DNA from: Roseiarcus sp963809245
GTDB lineage: Bacteria > Pseudomonadota > Alphaproteobacteria > Rhizobiales > Beijerinckiaceae
Reading direction: 5' to 3'
NCBI GenBank assembly: GCA_963809245.1
Contig: CAWEIU010000012.1
Location: 186,001 to 250,000 of the forward strand
Length of the DNA stretch: 64,000 nt
In this document: positions 8,374-18,015 of the stretch, piece by piece
Layout of the letters: every line of letters starts with the position of its first letter
Position numbering within the stretch: position 1 is the first letter of the stretch
Position numbers and translations under genes: made by a program
Notes under the pieces: model-generated
What the model saw: the letters and a program-made list of their open reading frames with translations, nothing else
Database searches by the model: none
What the model was told of the DNA's origin: nothing

Positions 8374-9285
8374 TTACGCGACCTTCGCCAATCCATCTTG
8401 TACGCATATCTCGCGAATGCTCATGGCGAGACGGGCGAAACCTTCGGCCCGCGGACTGTGCCGTCTCCAGGCCATGACGACGATGCGCTGGGCCTCGGGA
8501 CCTGCGAGGGGGCGAGTGACGACATCGGTTCCCGAGAGAATGCCGCATTCCACCGCCAATTGCGGCACGAGCGCGACGCCACAGCCGGCGTTGACGAGTT
8601 GGACAAGCGTGTGGATCGAGGCCCCCGACGGCGAGTTCGATCGGTGATCCGGCCGTCGGCAAGCTTTGAGTGCCTGGTCGCGCAGACAATGGCCGTCTTG
8701 CAGGAGCAGCAGCCGATCGTCGGGCAACTCCTGGGGATCGATCTGAGCGTTTTCGGCGAGCGGATCGTCGCGCCTCACCGCTACGACGATGGGGTCTTCG
8801 AAGATGGTGGCGTATTCGAATTCGCCGCATTCGTAAGGCAGCGCCAGCAGCGTGCAGTCGCGCGTCCCGCGCGAAAGACCGGCGCAGCCTTCGGGACTGG
8901 TCTCCTCGTGCACATGCAACTCGAGTTCGGGATGAAACTGGCGCACGCCAGTGAGAATGCGGGAGAGGAGAAAGGGCGCAATCGTCGGAATGACGCTCAA
9001 TCGGAGCGCGCCGGCGAGCGACGCCACATCGAGCAGCGAGATCTCGCGAGCGCGCAGCAAGATCTCTTGCGCCCTGCGAACCACGCCGACCCCGACGGGG
9101 GTGAAGACGACAACCCTGCGGGTTCGCTCGACCAAGTCCATGCCGAGCACCGTCTCGAGTTCCTTCAGGCCAGCCGACAGCGTCGACTGCGTCACGTTGC
9201 ACGCCTCCGCGGCGCGGCCGAAGTGCTGGTGCTCGTAGAGCGCGACGAGATATCCCAATTGTCTCAGCGAAGGCAGGCCAGCCAC
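8374..9285 (-). CDS. oxyR: Hydrogen peroxide-responsive LysR regulator OxyR
   Basis: A 303-residue LysR-family activator. The helix-turn-helix is at about residues 18-40 (HFGRAAEACNVTQSTLSAG). The redox pair Cys200 and Cys209 sits in GHCLRDQALKAC with the nine-residue spacing of E. coli Cys199/Cys208, which form a disulfide when peroxide rises. This makes OxyR, rather than a generic LysR, a confident call. It lies just upstream of, and in the same direction as, the catalase gene, its probable target. A partial ATAG-type site near 8332 in the catalase upstream region is only suggestive. Confidence 0.9.
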   Translation of the reverse strand: MAGLPSLRQLGYLVALYEHQHFGRAAEACNVTQSTLSAGLKELETVLGMDLVERTRRVVVFTPVGVGVVRRAQEILLRAREISLLDVASLAGALRLSVIPTIAPFLLSRILTGVRQFHPELELHVHEETSPEGCAGLSRGTRDCTLLALPYECGEFEYATIFEDPIVVAVRRDDPLAENAQIDPQELPDDRLLLLQDGHCLRDQALKACRRPDHRSNSPSGASIHTLVQLVNAGCGVALVPQLAVECGILSGTDVVTRPLAGPEAQRIVVMAWRRHSPRAEGFARLAMSIREICVQDGLAKVA

Positions 9286-9369
9286 GGATCTCGTCTCCGG
9301 AATCGACTCGGCGCCCGGAGGTTGTACGCCCCGTTTCGAAATGCGCGTCGAGCCTTTATTCGCGCCGAC

Positions 9370-11602
9370 CTATGGCGGAAGCGTGGAAAATTCGAGGCGC
9401 GTGCTCGCCTGCTGGTCGAGGCGCTCGGCGTCGAAGCCGGCTGCGAAGCGATAGACGCCCGGCGCGATGCGCCAGCGCCGCGTGGTCTCGTCGAACCGGG
9501 CGAGCAGGCGCGGGTCGATCGCGGTCGTCACGCGCGCTTCTTCGCCCGGCTTCAGCATGAGCCGGCTCCAGCCTGCGAGCCGCAAGGGGAGATCGGCGCC
9601 GTCCGATCCGGTGAGATAAAACTGCGGAATCGCCGCGCCCTCGCGCTCGCCGATGTTGCGAACCGTGACGCTCGCCGTCACGGAGCCGTCGACAGTGACG
9701 ACCTCAAAGTCTCGCAAGGCGAAGCGCGTATAAGACAGGCCGAAGCCGAATGGGAACAGCGGCGCTTCGCGCCGGTCGGCGAACCATTTGTATCCGACGA
9801 GCGCGCCCTCGCTATAGTCGGCGGGGATGATCGCGCCATAGCGGCCGCCTCGGCCAACCGGCCCGAGCGGCGCGGCTTTGGGATCGCCCAGCAAACGCGG
9901 ATGAGGAAGCTGCGCCTCGTTGTCGGGAAAGGTGACCGGCAGGCGCCCCGACGGATCGACGGCGCCGAACAGCACGTCGGCGATCGCGTCGCCCCCCTTC
10001 TGCCCGGCGTACCAGGCCTCCAACACCGCCGCCGTCGCGGCGAGCCAGGGCATCCGCACGGCGCCGCCCGTTTCCAGCACGACCACAGTGCGGGGATTGG
10101 CGCGCGCAACGGCCTCGATGAGGCGGTCCTGCGCGTCGGGCAGCGAGAAATCCGGCGCGTCGGCGGTCTCCGTCATCCATTGATCGACGAACACGATCGC
10201 CGTCTCGGCGCCCGCCGCCACCCTCGCCGCCCGCTCGGGGTCGGCTCCGTCGTCGTAGGCGACTTCGGAATCCGGGATCTGGCGACGGATCGCCGCGAGC
10301 GGCGACGAGGGATCGAAAATGAGCGCGCCGCTCTTGTCGGGGGTCAGCACGCTCGCCGCGACCCCGCCGCTCGGGAAGACCTGCGACGAACCGCCGCCGG
10401 ACAGCACCCCCTTATCGGCGTGCGCGCCGATGACCGCGACGCGCTTCAAGGCTTTCGAGAGCGGCAGCAGGCCGTCGTTCTTCAGCAGCACGATCCCCTC
10501 GCGCGCGATCTCGAGCGCGACGTTTTCGCTCGCCTCGGCGTCCAACGCGTGCGGCGCTGGCGGGTCGTCGTAGAGGCCGCAGGTGAAGATCGAAGTCAGG
10601 ATGCGCCCGACCATGTCGTCGAGCCTCGCCTGCGGAACGGCGCCGTCGCGAATGGCGCGCTCCAGCGGGACCTCGAAGAAGTTCTCGGTGTCGAGCTGTT
10701 CGCCCAATTCCTGGTCGAGCCCCGCCATCGCCGCGCGCACGGTCGAATGGACGGCGCCCCAATCCGACATCACAAAGCCGGGATAGCGCCAGTCTCCTTT
10801 GAGAACCTGATTGAGCAGCCAGTCGTTCTCGCACGAATAAACGCCGTTGACCTGATTGTAGGCGCACATGACGCTGCCGGGGTCGCCGGCGGCGATCGCG
10901 ATCTCGAAGGCGAGAAGGTCCAATTCGCGCGCCGCCGCAGGATCGATCCGCACATCGAGCACGACGCGATCGGTCTCCTGCGAGTTCAGCGCAAAATGCT
11001 TGACGGTCGAAATGAGATGGCGGCTCTCGGCGCCGGCCGCCGCGCTGCCCGCCATCACTCCCGGAGAGGAGCGGGTCTTCGGAAAAATATTCAAAACCCC
11101 GGCCGCCACGCGGGTCGCGGATCAGGTTCATCGCGCCACCCAGCAACACCGAGAACCCCTTGGCGCGCGCTTCCGCGCCGACGGCCTCTCCTTGCCGGCG
11201 TGCAAGCTCGGGATCCCAGGTGGAGGCGAGCGCGAGATTGGAGGGCATCGCGGTCGCCGTGTCGCCGGGGCGGATATGGCCGGGATTGGCGACGCCGAGT
11301 TCGGCGTCGGTTTCCTGTAGGGCGGGAATGCCGAGGCGGGGAACGCCCGGCACATAGCCGGCCGAGCCGACCGCCCCCGTCGGTTTGGGCTCGCCGCCCC
11401 AGGGGGCGCCGAGGCCGCCGTGAACGAGCCGCAGCTTCTCCGATTGCGTCATCTGCGTCAGCGCCAAATGGGCGCGCTTGGCTGGGGGCAACGAACGATC
11501 GTCCCACGGCCGCGTCGGACCCGCCGTCGCGGCAAGAAGGGGCACGACGACGGCGAGGCCGAGAAGGCGCGCGCGCCGTGAAGCGGGACCGTTGCAAGCC
11601 AT
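9370..11602 (-). pseudogene. Glycoside hydrolase family 3 beta-glucosidase, one frameshift
   Basis: Would remove terminal beta-linked glucose or similar sugars in the periplasm. The N-terminal frame has a signal-like start (residues 9-27 hydrophobic) and the GH3 (alpha/beta)8 motifs GVPRLGIPALQETDAELGV and GRGFEYFSEDPLLSG. The second frame carries STVKHFALNSQETDR, VMCAYNQVNG and the nucleophile loop MSDWGAVHS, then the C-terminal GH3 and fibronectin-III-like domains. The break is near 11067: GGGAGTGATG should read GGAGTGATG to give LLSGVMAG. Together about 740 residues, the normal length. The single G insertion in a G run may be a sequencing error. The substrate cannot be fixed. Confidence 0.8.
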
Positions 11603-11766
11603 GAGCGAAACGAGCGCGGTGGGCGCTCATGGTGGCGCGGGCTCGCGGCATTGTCACGGCATCATTGAGTCCGCCTCTGGCAGCCCGTCTCGACGGCAAG
11701 GGGTAAAGTCCGCTAGCGTCCTGGGAAAGCGGCGCCAACCAGCCGCGGAGCCCCGGGGGAATTCTT

Positions 11767-12450
11767 TTGAACGTCAGCGCACCCAGCCTCCTCCCGCCGG
11801 CCTCGCGCGGGCGGACCGTCGCGACCGAAACCTTGGGGCAGGCGTGGCTCGGCGCCGCGGAAGCGATCCTCGCCGAGGGCGCGCCGAGCACGTTCGACGG
11901 GCTGCCGCTGCTCGAAGTCGAGCTCCTGACGCTCGACGTCGCCCGGCCCGATCCGGACGACGCCCTGATTGCGCGTCACGCGAGCCCGGACTGGCTCGTC
12001 TGGATGCGCGCCAATTTCAAGGACTCGGCCCGCGTCGCCGAACTCGGCGGCGCGCGGAGCTATGCGAGCCGGCTGTTCGACTACGCCGGCTCGGGGCGCG
12101 ACCAGCTCGCCCATGTCGCCGAAACGTTGAAGCGCGATCCCGTCGCCAGCTACGCGACGATCACCACATTCGAGCCGCTGACCGACACGACCTACATTCC
12201 CTGCGTCAGTCTGCTGGATTTCTGGCGCCGGGCGGGACGCCTCGAGCTCGTCATCTATGCCCACAGCATCGACTTCGGCAAGAAGGGTTTTGGCAATCTG
12301 GTGCAGCTCGCGGAAATCCAGCGCCACGTCGCCGCCCGCCTCGAGGCGCCGATCGGCCGCCTGACGATGATCGTCAAATCGGCGACGATCTACGACACCG
12401 AAGTTGCGCTCATGCGCAAGACGCTGGCCGAGGCGCACACGGAACGCTGA
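11767..12450 (+). CDS. Thymidylate synthase-like protein
   Basis: A 227-residue product from a TTG start with GGGGGA about 8 bases upstream. The second half matches the thymidylate synthase fold: TTYIPCVSLLDFWRRAG aligns with the active-site PPCH..QF segment, keeping the catalytic Cys but not the following His, and LVIYAHSIDFGKKGFGN aligns with the nucleotide-binding RSxDxxLGxPFN motif, with Arg and the PF replaced. It is shorter than ThyA (about 264). These changes suggest a different substrate, for example a nucleotide C5-modifying or non-catalytic relative; this is inference. Not part of the murCB unit, which is read the other way. Confidence 0.6.
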   Translation: MNVSAPSLLPPASRGRTVATETLGQAWLGAAEAILAEGAPSTFDGLPLLEVELLTLDVARPDPDDALIARHASPDWLVWMRANFKDSARVAELGGARSYASRLFDYAGSGRDQLAHVAETLKRDPVASYATITTFEPLTDTTYIPCVSLLDFWRRAGRLELVIYAHSIDFGKKGFGNLVQLAEIQRHVAARLEAPIGRLTMIVKSATIYDTEVALMRKTLAEAHTER

Positions 12451-12479
12451 AGCGAGAGCCGCCGGCAATACGGGTTGGA

Positions 12480-12572
12480 TCGTCATTGCGAGGAGCGCAG
12501 CGACGAAGCAATCCATTCTTCCGCTTAAGTCGGCAGCGCAATTGGATTGCTTCGCTCCGCTCGCAAAGACGG
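12480..12572. repeat. REP-like inverted pair
   Basis: CGTCATTGCGAGGAGCGCAG at 12482 onward is repeated in inverted form as CTCCGCTCGCAAAGACG at about 12556-12572, with GAAGCAATCC and GGATTGCTTC inside. The pair can fold into a long hairpin between the thymidylate-synthase-like gene and murB, which converge on it. This palindrome is a common intergenic element of Rhizobiales genomes and may serve as a two-way terminator. Confidence 0.75.
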
Positions 12573-12599
12573 GGCGGCTCGGACAAAAAGCAAAAAGCC

Positions 12600-13538
12600 T
12601 CAAGCAGCGGAGCCCGCGACGCCCAGGCGCTTGATCTCCCATTCCAGCTCGACGCCGCTCGTGTCCTTGACGCGTCGGCGCACTTCTTCGCCAAGCGCCT
12701 CGATGTCGGCCGCCGTCGCCGCGCCGCGGTTGATGAGGAAGTTGCAGTGCATCGGCGATACCTCAGCGTCGCCGACGACGAGGCCGCGGCAGCCGGCGGC
12801 GTCGACCAATTGCCACGCCTTGTGGCCGGGTGGGTTCTTGAAGGTCGAACCGCCCGTCTTCTCGCGAATTGGCTGCGAGGCTTCGCGAGCGGCGGTGATG
12901 CGCTCCATTTCGGCGCGGATCGTCTCGGGATCGCCGCGCCGGCCGCGAAAGACGGCGCGCGTGAAAATCATGTCGTCCGGCGCCTCGCTGTGGCGATAGG
13001 AGAAGCCCATGGCGGCGTTGTCGAAGACGTGGATTGTTCCAGCGCGATCGACGCCGCGCGCCTCGACGAGGCAGTCGCCCGTCTCCCCGCCGTGCGCGCC
13101 GGCGTTCATCCTGAGCGCGCCGCCGATCGAGCCGGGCACGCCGCGCAGAAAGGCGAGGCCGTCGACGCGAGCCTCGGCGGCGGCGCGCGCGACTTGCGCG
13201 TCGAGCGCCGCGGCGCCGGCGACGACGCGTAGATCATCCGTCGTCTCGATCGCGCCGAACCCCTTGCCGCCGAGGCGAATGACGACGCCGGGAATGCCGC
13301 CGTCGCGCACGATGAGATTGGAGCCCACACCGATGACGGTGACGGGAACGCCTCGCGGCTGCGCCGCCAGGAAGGCCGCGAGATCCTCCTCGTCGGCTGG
13401 CGAGAACAACACCTCCGCTGGCCCGCCGACACGAAACCAGGTGTAGGGCGCAAGCGGAACATTCGCGCTGACGCGTCCGCGCAAGGTCGGCGCGAGCGCC
13501 TGGAGTTCGGCCGCAAGCTCTGAAACGCCGACCTTCAT
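12600..13538 (-). CDS. murB: UDP-N-acetylenolpyruvoylglucosamine reductase
   Basis: An FAD enzyme of the cytoplasm that makes UDP-MurNAc with NADPH, the second committed step of peptidoglycan synthesis. The 312-residue length is normal. Visible are the FAD-binding segments TWFRVGGPAEVLF (about 33-45), VIGVGSNLIVRDGG and LAFLRGVPGSIGGALRMNAGA, the catalytic loop with Tyr in SYRHSE, and GSTFKNPPG with the catalytic Ser. Its ATG overlaps the stop of the amidotransferase gene by 4 bases, so it is translated as part of the murC-amidotransferase-murB unit. Confidence 0.93.
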   Translation of the reverse strand: MKVGVSELAAELQALAPTLRGRVSANVPLAPYTWFRVGGPAEVLFSPADEEDLAAFLAAQPRGVPVTVIGVGSNLIVRDGGIPGVVIRLGGKGFGAIETTDDLRVVAGAAALDAQVARAAAEARVDGLAFLRGVPGSIGGALRMNAGAHGGETGDCLVEARGVDRAGTIHVFDNAAMGFSYRHSEAPDDMIFTRAVFRGRRGDPETIRAEMERITAAREASQPIREKTGGSTFKNPPGHKAWQLVDAAGCRGLVVGDAEVSPMHCNFLINRGAATAADIEALGEEVRRRVKDTSGVELEWEIKRLGVAGSAA

Positions 13539-14236
13539 TGCGGCAAACCCTCAATCCAAGCGCTGAGAACCTGCCGGCCGGCGGCGGCCGTCGCCTCGCC
13601 ATGGCGCCGCGCGTCGGCGCGCAATGTTCGCGGGTCGATTTTGGCGCCCGCCAGCTCGCAGGCGTGACCGATCAGCCAGCTCTCCAGCGAAGCCGGGTCC
13701 GCCTCGACGTGAAATTGCAGCCCCAGCGCAAAGTCGCCGAGGCGAAACGCCTGATTGGGGCAAAGCGGCGTCGCGGCGAGCCGCACGGCGCCGGCCGGCA
13801 GATCGAAATTGTCGCCATGCCAGTGGAGAACGCTGGCCCCGTCGATCGCCGCGAGCGGCGAGCCCAGCCGCTCCGGCGTCAGCGCCACCGGCGCGTAGCC
13901 GATCTCCTTGCCGGGCCCCGGCGCGACGCGCGCGCCGAGCGCCGCCGCCATCAATTGCGCGCCGAGGCAGACCCCGAGCGTCGGCCGCCGCGCGGCGAGA
14001 CGGCGGCGAATCGCGTCGGTCTCCTCGACAAGAAACGGATAAGCGTCCGTCTCGTAGACGCCGATCGGCGCGCCAAGTGCGATCAGCAGGTCGCACGCCT
14101 CGATCGTTTTGAGCGGCAGCCCCCTCGAGCCAACCTCGACGTACTGCAGTTCGTAGCCGCGTTCCACGAGGACGGACGACCACACGCCGACATCCTCGAA
14201 GGCCACATGCCGCAGCGCGAGCGCGAGCTTGCTCAT
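13535..14236 (-). CDS. Class I glutamine amidotransferase-like protein
   Basis: A 233-residue protein with the full class I triad: Cys90 in GVCLGAQL, His176 and Glu178 in LQFHVEAD. The family releases ammonia from glutamine for use by a synthase partner or acts on gamma-glutamyl bonds. It is most like free-standing GMP-synthase-type amidotransferases. It is sandwiched between murC and murB with 4-base overlaps on both sides, a position that suggests co-translation with cell-wall enzymes. A role in amidating a peptidoglycan precursor or peptide stem would fit the context but is not shown by the sequence. Confidence 0.8.
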   Translation of the reverse strand: MSKLALALRHVAFEDVGVWSSVLVERGYELQYVEVGSRGLPLKTIEACDLLIALGAPIGVYETDAYPFLVEETDAIRRRLAARRPTLGVCLGAQLMAAALGARVAPGPGKEIGYAPVALTPERLGSPLAAIDGASVLHWHGDNFDLPAGAVRLAATPLCPNQAFRLGDFALGLQFHVEADPASLESWLIGHACELAGAKIDPRTLRADARRHGEATAAAGRQVLSAWIEGLPQ

Positions 14237-15645
14237 GCCGGCCGGTCCAGCGCCGCCAAATCACCCGGCAGCGCGTAGGCCCACTGCGTGATGTTGCCGG
14301 CGCCGAGGCAAACGAGGTAGTCGCCGGGCTTGGCGATCCCGTGGACGAGCGAAGCCAGCTTGTCGGGCGAAGGCAGCGCAAGCGCGTGGCGGTGGCCGTG
14401 GGCGTTGATCGCCGCAGTGAGGGCGTCCTTGTCGACGCCCGGGATCGGCGCTTCGCCGGCGGGATAGACGTCGGCGACGATCACCGTGTCGGCGTCGTTA
14501 AAACATTGCGCGAAGGGTTCGAACAACGATTGCAGCCGGGTGTAGCGATGCGGCTGCACCACGGCGATCACCTTGCCCTCCGCCGCCGCCCGCGCGGCGC
14601 GCAATACGGCGGCGATCTCGACGGGGTGGTGGCCGTAGTCGTCGAAAATCGCGGCGCCGTTCCATTCGCCGGTGCGGGTGAAGCGGCGCTTGACCCCGCC
14701 GAACGAGGCGATCGCCTTGCGGATCGTCTCGACCGGCGCCTTCAGCTCGTGGGCGACCGCGATTGCGGCGGTAGCGTTGAGCGCGTTGTGGCGCCCCGGC
14801 ATCGGCAGCGCCAGATCGTCGATGAAGGTCGCCCGGCCCGTCTTGCGATCGCGGATCAGCACGGAAAAGCGCGTGACGCCGCCCTTGAGATCGACGTCGA
14901 GCAGGCGCACGTCGGCCTGCGGATTCTCGCCGTAGGTGATGACGCGCCGATCCTCGATTCGCCCGACGAGCTCCTGCACGGTCGGGTGGTCGAGGCACAT
15001 GACCGCGAAGCCGTAGAACGGCAGGTTCTCGACGAAGGCGAGAAAGGCCTCTTTGATCGCGTCGAACGTCTTGAAGTGGTCGAGGTGCTCGGGATCGATG
15101 TTGGTGACGATGGCGACGTCGGCGGGCAGCTTGAGGAACGTGCCGTCGCTCTCGTCCGCCTCGACCGCCATCCAGTCGCCGCCGCCGAGCCGCGCATTGG
15201 TGCCATAGGCGTTGATGATGCCGCCGTTGATGACGGTCGGGTCGAGGCCCGCGGCCTCCAGCAGGGTCGCCACCAGCGAGGTCGTCGTCGTCTTGCCGTG
15301 CGTGCCGGCGATGGCGACGCATTGCTTGAGGCGCATCAGCTCGGCGAGCATTTCCGCCCGCCGCACCACCGGAATGCGCCGCGCGCGGGCGACGGCAAGC
15401 TCCGGGTTGTCGCGCTTGATCGCCGTCGAGACGACGACGACGGCCGCCTCGCCGAGATTGCCCGCATCGTGGCCGACGAAGACGCGCGCGCCCTTCTCGC
15501 GCAGCCGCTTGACGTTGGCGTTGTCGCTCGCGTCCGAGCCCTGGACCTTGTAGCCGAGATTGATCAGCACTTCGGCGATGCCGGACATGCCGATGCCGCC
15601 GATGCCGACGAAATGAATGGGGCCAAGCTCGCTCGGCAGCTTCAT
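14233..15645 (-). CDS. murC: UDP-N-acetylmuramate--L-alanine ligase
   Basis: Adds L-alanine to UDP-MurNAc using ATP. The start is set at the ATG at 15645 because MKLPSELGPIHFVGIGGIGMSG is the canonical Mur-ligase N-terminus; a longer in-frame extension to 15723 has no homology. Length 470 residues, as expected. The ATP loop AGTHGKTTTT is at about 110-120, with DESDGTFLKL and NIDPEHLDHF downstream and DDYGHHPVEI in the third domain. First gene of a coupled unit with the amidotransferase and murB genes; the usual ddl-ftsQ genes do not follow. Confidence 0.95.
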   Translation of the reverse strand: MKLPSELGPIHFVGIGGIGMSGIAEVLINLGYKVQGSDASDNANVKRLREKGARVFVGHDAGNLGEAAVVVVSTAIKRDNPELAVARARRIPVVRRAEMLAELMRLKQCVAIAGTHGKTTTTSLVATLLEAAGLDPTVINGGIINAYGTNARLGGGDWMAVEADESDGTFLKLPADVAIVTNIDPEHLDHFKTFDAIKEAFLAFVENLPFYGFAVMCLDHPTVQELVGRIEDRRVITYGENPQADVRLLDVDLKGGVTRFSVLIRDRKTGRATFIDDLALPMPGRHNALNATAAIAVAHELKAPVETIRKAIASFGGVKRRFTRTGEWNGAAIFDDYGHHPVEIAAVLRAARAAAEGKVIAVVQPHRYTRLQSLFEPFAQCFNDADTVIVADVYPAGEAPIPGVDKDALTAAINAHGHRHALALPSPDKLASLVHGIAKPGDYLVCLGAGNITQWAYALPGDLAALDRPA

Positions 15646-15724
15646 GGGGTTCTCCTCAGCGCGGCGGGGCAGCCAGCGCATGGTTGAACCCTCGCAAATA
15701 GCCGGATTTGGCGATTCGGCCAAA

Positions 15725-16312
15725 TTACCGTTCGCCTCGGTACGCAGTCAGTCGCAATTTCTGACCCGCAGCTTTTGACGAAGGCGCGCTTGGCTGACAG
15801 CTTCGCGCCGTCGGCGTGACGAGCGCAACAGACTGTCCGAGGCGACGCGGCGCGGGAAGGCCGCTCAAGCAGCCCGACCGCAGCGCGTCGACGGCGAGCG
15901 TCGGCCACGCGAGCGCGACGCCTTGCCCGGCGATCGCGGCTTCCAGGCACAGCGCCGCGTCGGAATAGACGGGGCCGCCGCCAAGCGGCAGGTCGGGCGT
16001 CCCCTGTCCGGCGAGCCACTGCCGCCACCGGCCGGGCGAGCCGCGGTCACGAATGGCGGGAAGGTTGCGTAGGTCGTCGACGCCCTGGATCCGCTCGGCC
16101 AGCGCCGCGCTGCAGACTGGGAAGAGATCGAGGCCGGCGAGCCTTTCCGCCCGCACGTTCGGCCATGGCCCGGTTCCGACGCGCAGGCCGGCGTCGATGT
16201 CCGAGGCGTCCAGATAGGCGAGTTCGACCGAGGCGTCGATGCGCAGCGGGACCCCGGGATGGGCTGCATAGAAACGGGTCAGCCGCGGCGCCCGCCACTT
16301 GGCCGCCAGCAC
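15725..16312 (-). pseudogene. Truncated LysR-family (GcvA-type) regulator remnant
   Basis: The 195-residue frame is a LysR effector-binding domain: AAKWRAPRLTRFYAAHPGVP, SDIDAGLRVGTGPWP and CLEAAIAGQGVALAWP are typical of GcvA-like regulators. The DNA-binding helix-turn-helix is missing. Upstream, another frame still reads LYALRVFRAA, the usual start of such proteins, but only about 130 bases separate it from the effector domain, so the DNA-binding part has been lost by deletion and frame change. The remnant ends about 80 bases before the murC start. Confidence 0.65.
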
Positions 16313-16554
16313 CGGCGCGACGGAGATGCCTGCGCGACGCCGCGCTGGCTCCGCCGCCGCTTCAGCCGGACCCGATCGACCATCCAGCCATCGCGGCGAT
16401 GTCGCCGCGCGAACTCGCCGACCTGCCGCTCCGGCTGGATCGCGGCGCGGAAAACCCGCAGAGCGTAGAGGTGAGCCCGGCGACGACGCCGGTTTTGAGG
16501 TGCGCCGGCCCGACCCCCGCGGCTGACCCCTCCGCGGCGGGAAAAGCCCTCCGC

Positions 16555-17940
16555 TTAGTCAGCTCCGATCGCCACGCCGAGCCGATCGCCGCGCGTCGTC
16601 GCCAGCGCCTCGAGCCGCTCCAAACGCCGTCGCAGCGGCCCGAGGTCGCTTTCCGGCAGAACCTCGCTGCAGCTCCGGATCACGCGGCGCGCCCGTTCGA
16701 TCAGCCATTCGGCCCAGCCGGGCGGGAGATCGGCGCCGACCATGTCCTCATAGGCGCGCAGCAGGCGCAGGCTCACCGCCGCATCGCCGCGCGCGTAGTG
16801 GCGGATCTGCTCGAAGGCGGTGTCGAGTAGGCCCTCGTAGGCGATCCACGGCATCGCCAACCGCAGCACATGCGGCGGCCCGTAGAAGCGGGACTGCGGC
16901 GGCGTCCGCGCCGCCCAATAGATGAGAACCCGCGCGAGCTGGTCGATGCAATTGATCGCCGTCGTCGGGTCGTTGACGGCGGGCGAGATCGCGCGCAGGG
17001 CGATGTCGACGATCTGGATGATCCCGAACTCGACATCCTGCTGCAAAGTGCGCGCCGGGCCGATGTCGATCGCCGTCAGCAATTGCGCTTCTCGCCCAGG
17101 CGTCACCCGGCCAGCCTCGGCGACGCGCAGGATCGGCACGCCGGCAGGAATACGAAGTGGCCGACGCGGCTCGAGCACGATCCGCAAGCCCTCCGAGCGC
17201 GCCCGCTCGAACAGGAAAGCAACGTCGACGAAACGGATATAGCCGGATTTGCGATTGACGATCAGGCGCTCGCGCATCTCCCGCAACGGCTCGATGCGCT
17301 CGGCGATCTCGTAGGGGCCGCGCAGGCGCGGCATCAGCTCGTCGATCACCTGCTCGACCTCGCGGGCGATGCGGTCGACGATGTTGCTGACGCTGATCGA
17401 GCGCGAGATGTGGTTGATGAAGAAGATCAGCCACCCGACGCACACCAGCGCGAGCAGCATCGCGACGAACACCGTTAGCGTCGGCACGAACGGGCGCGGC
17501 ACGGAACGCACCGCCGGCAGCGCCGCCATGCAATAGGAGAACGTGCCGAGAAAGACGCCGAGCGTGCGCTGCGTGCTCTTGTCGCGCACGAAGCTGACGA
17601 GGATACGCGGCGAGAATTGCGTCGAAGCGAGCGTCAGCGTCATCAAGAGGATCGCGAAGACGATCGAGACGACCGTCATGATCGAGCCTGCGATCACCGA
17701 AAGGATGGTGAGCGCGACCGCCGGATCCTGGTTGACGGGAAAGAGCGTCGTCGGAATCCAGGCGCTGAGCCGGGGCGCGTATTCCTCCGCCGAGGACAGG
17801 ATCGCCCCGGCCGCGCCGAAGACGAGGGCGATGACGAACGGCCGAATGAGGAATCCGCCGCGCAGGGCGTAGAGCGCGGCGCGCAGGAAGAGATAGAGGC
17901 GCTCGCGCTTCGCTGGGGCCCAGGAGAGGTTGGCCGCAAT
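16555..17940 (-). CDS. DUF2254 membrane protein
   Basis: The frame has N-terminal membrane spans (around FLIRPFVIALVFGAAGAIL, MTVVSIVFAILLMTLTLAS, FLGTFSYCMAALPAV and VFVAMLLALVCVGWLIFFI) and a long soluble C-terminal part with DVEFGIIQIVDIALRAISPA and DPTTAINCIDQL, the signature of DUF2254. Function of the family is unknown. The start is unresolved: the first in-frame GTG (17697) would drop the first span, while the open frame reaches back to 17940 without ATG, GTG or TTG. A +1 insertion joining it to the frame starting at 17965 would supply a start. I give the whole open frame. Confidence 0.7.
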   Translation of the reverse strand: MAANLSWAPAKRERLYLFLRAALYALRGGFLIRPFVIALVFGAAGAILSSAEEYAPRLSAWIPTTLFPVNQDPAVALTILSVIAGSIMTVVSIVFAILLMTLTLASTQFSPRILVSFVRDKSTQRTLGVFLGTFSYCMAALPAVRSVPRPFVPTLTVFVAMLLALVCVGWLIFFINHISRSISVSNIVDRIAREVEQVIDELMPRLRGPYEIAERIEPLREMRERLIVNRKSGYIRFVDVAFLFERARSEGLRIVLEPRRPLRIPAGVPILRVAEAGRVTPGREAQLLTAIDIGPARTLQQDVEFGIIQIVDIALRAISPAVNDPTTAINCIDQLARVLIYWAARTPPQSRFYGPPHVLRLAMPWIAYEGLLDTAFEQIRHYARGDAAVSLRLLRAYEDMVGADLPPGWAEWLIERARRVIRSCSEVLPESDLGPLRRRLERLEALATTRGDRLGVAIGAD

Positions 17941-18015
17941 CTATCGCGGCGAGCGCCCCGTTCAATGATTATCGGACCGCGCGCGAGGGGGACAGTCCGC
18001 CCTGCGCCCAGCGGC

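Noticed and set aside
8398..11604. A 1068-codon rightward open frame
   Set aside because: It runs antisense through oxyR and the GH3 glucosidase, is rich in Arg, Gly and Asp typical of antisense frames in high-GC DNA, and matches no family.
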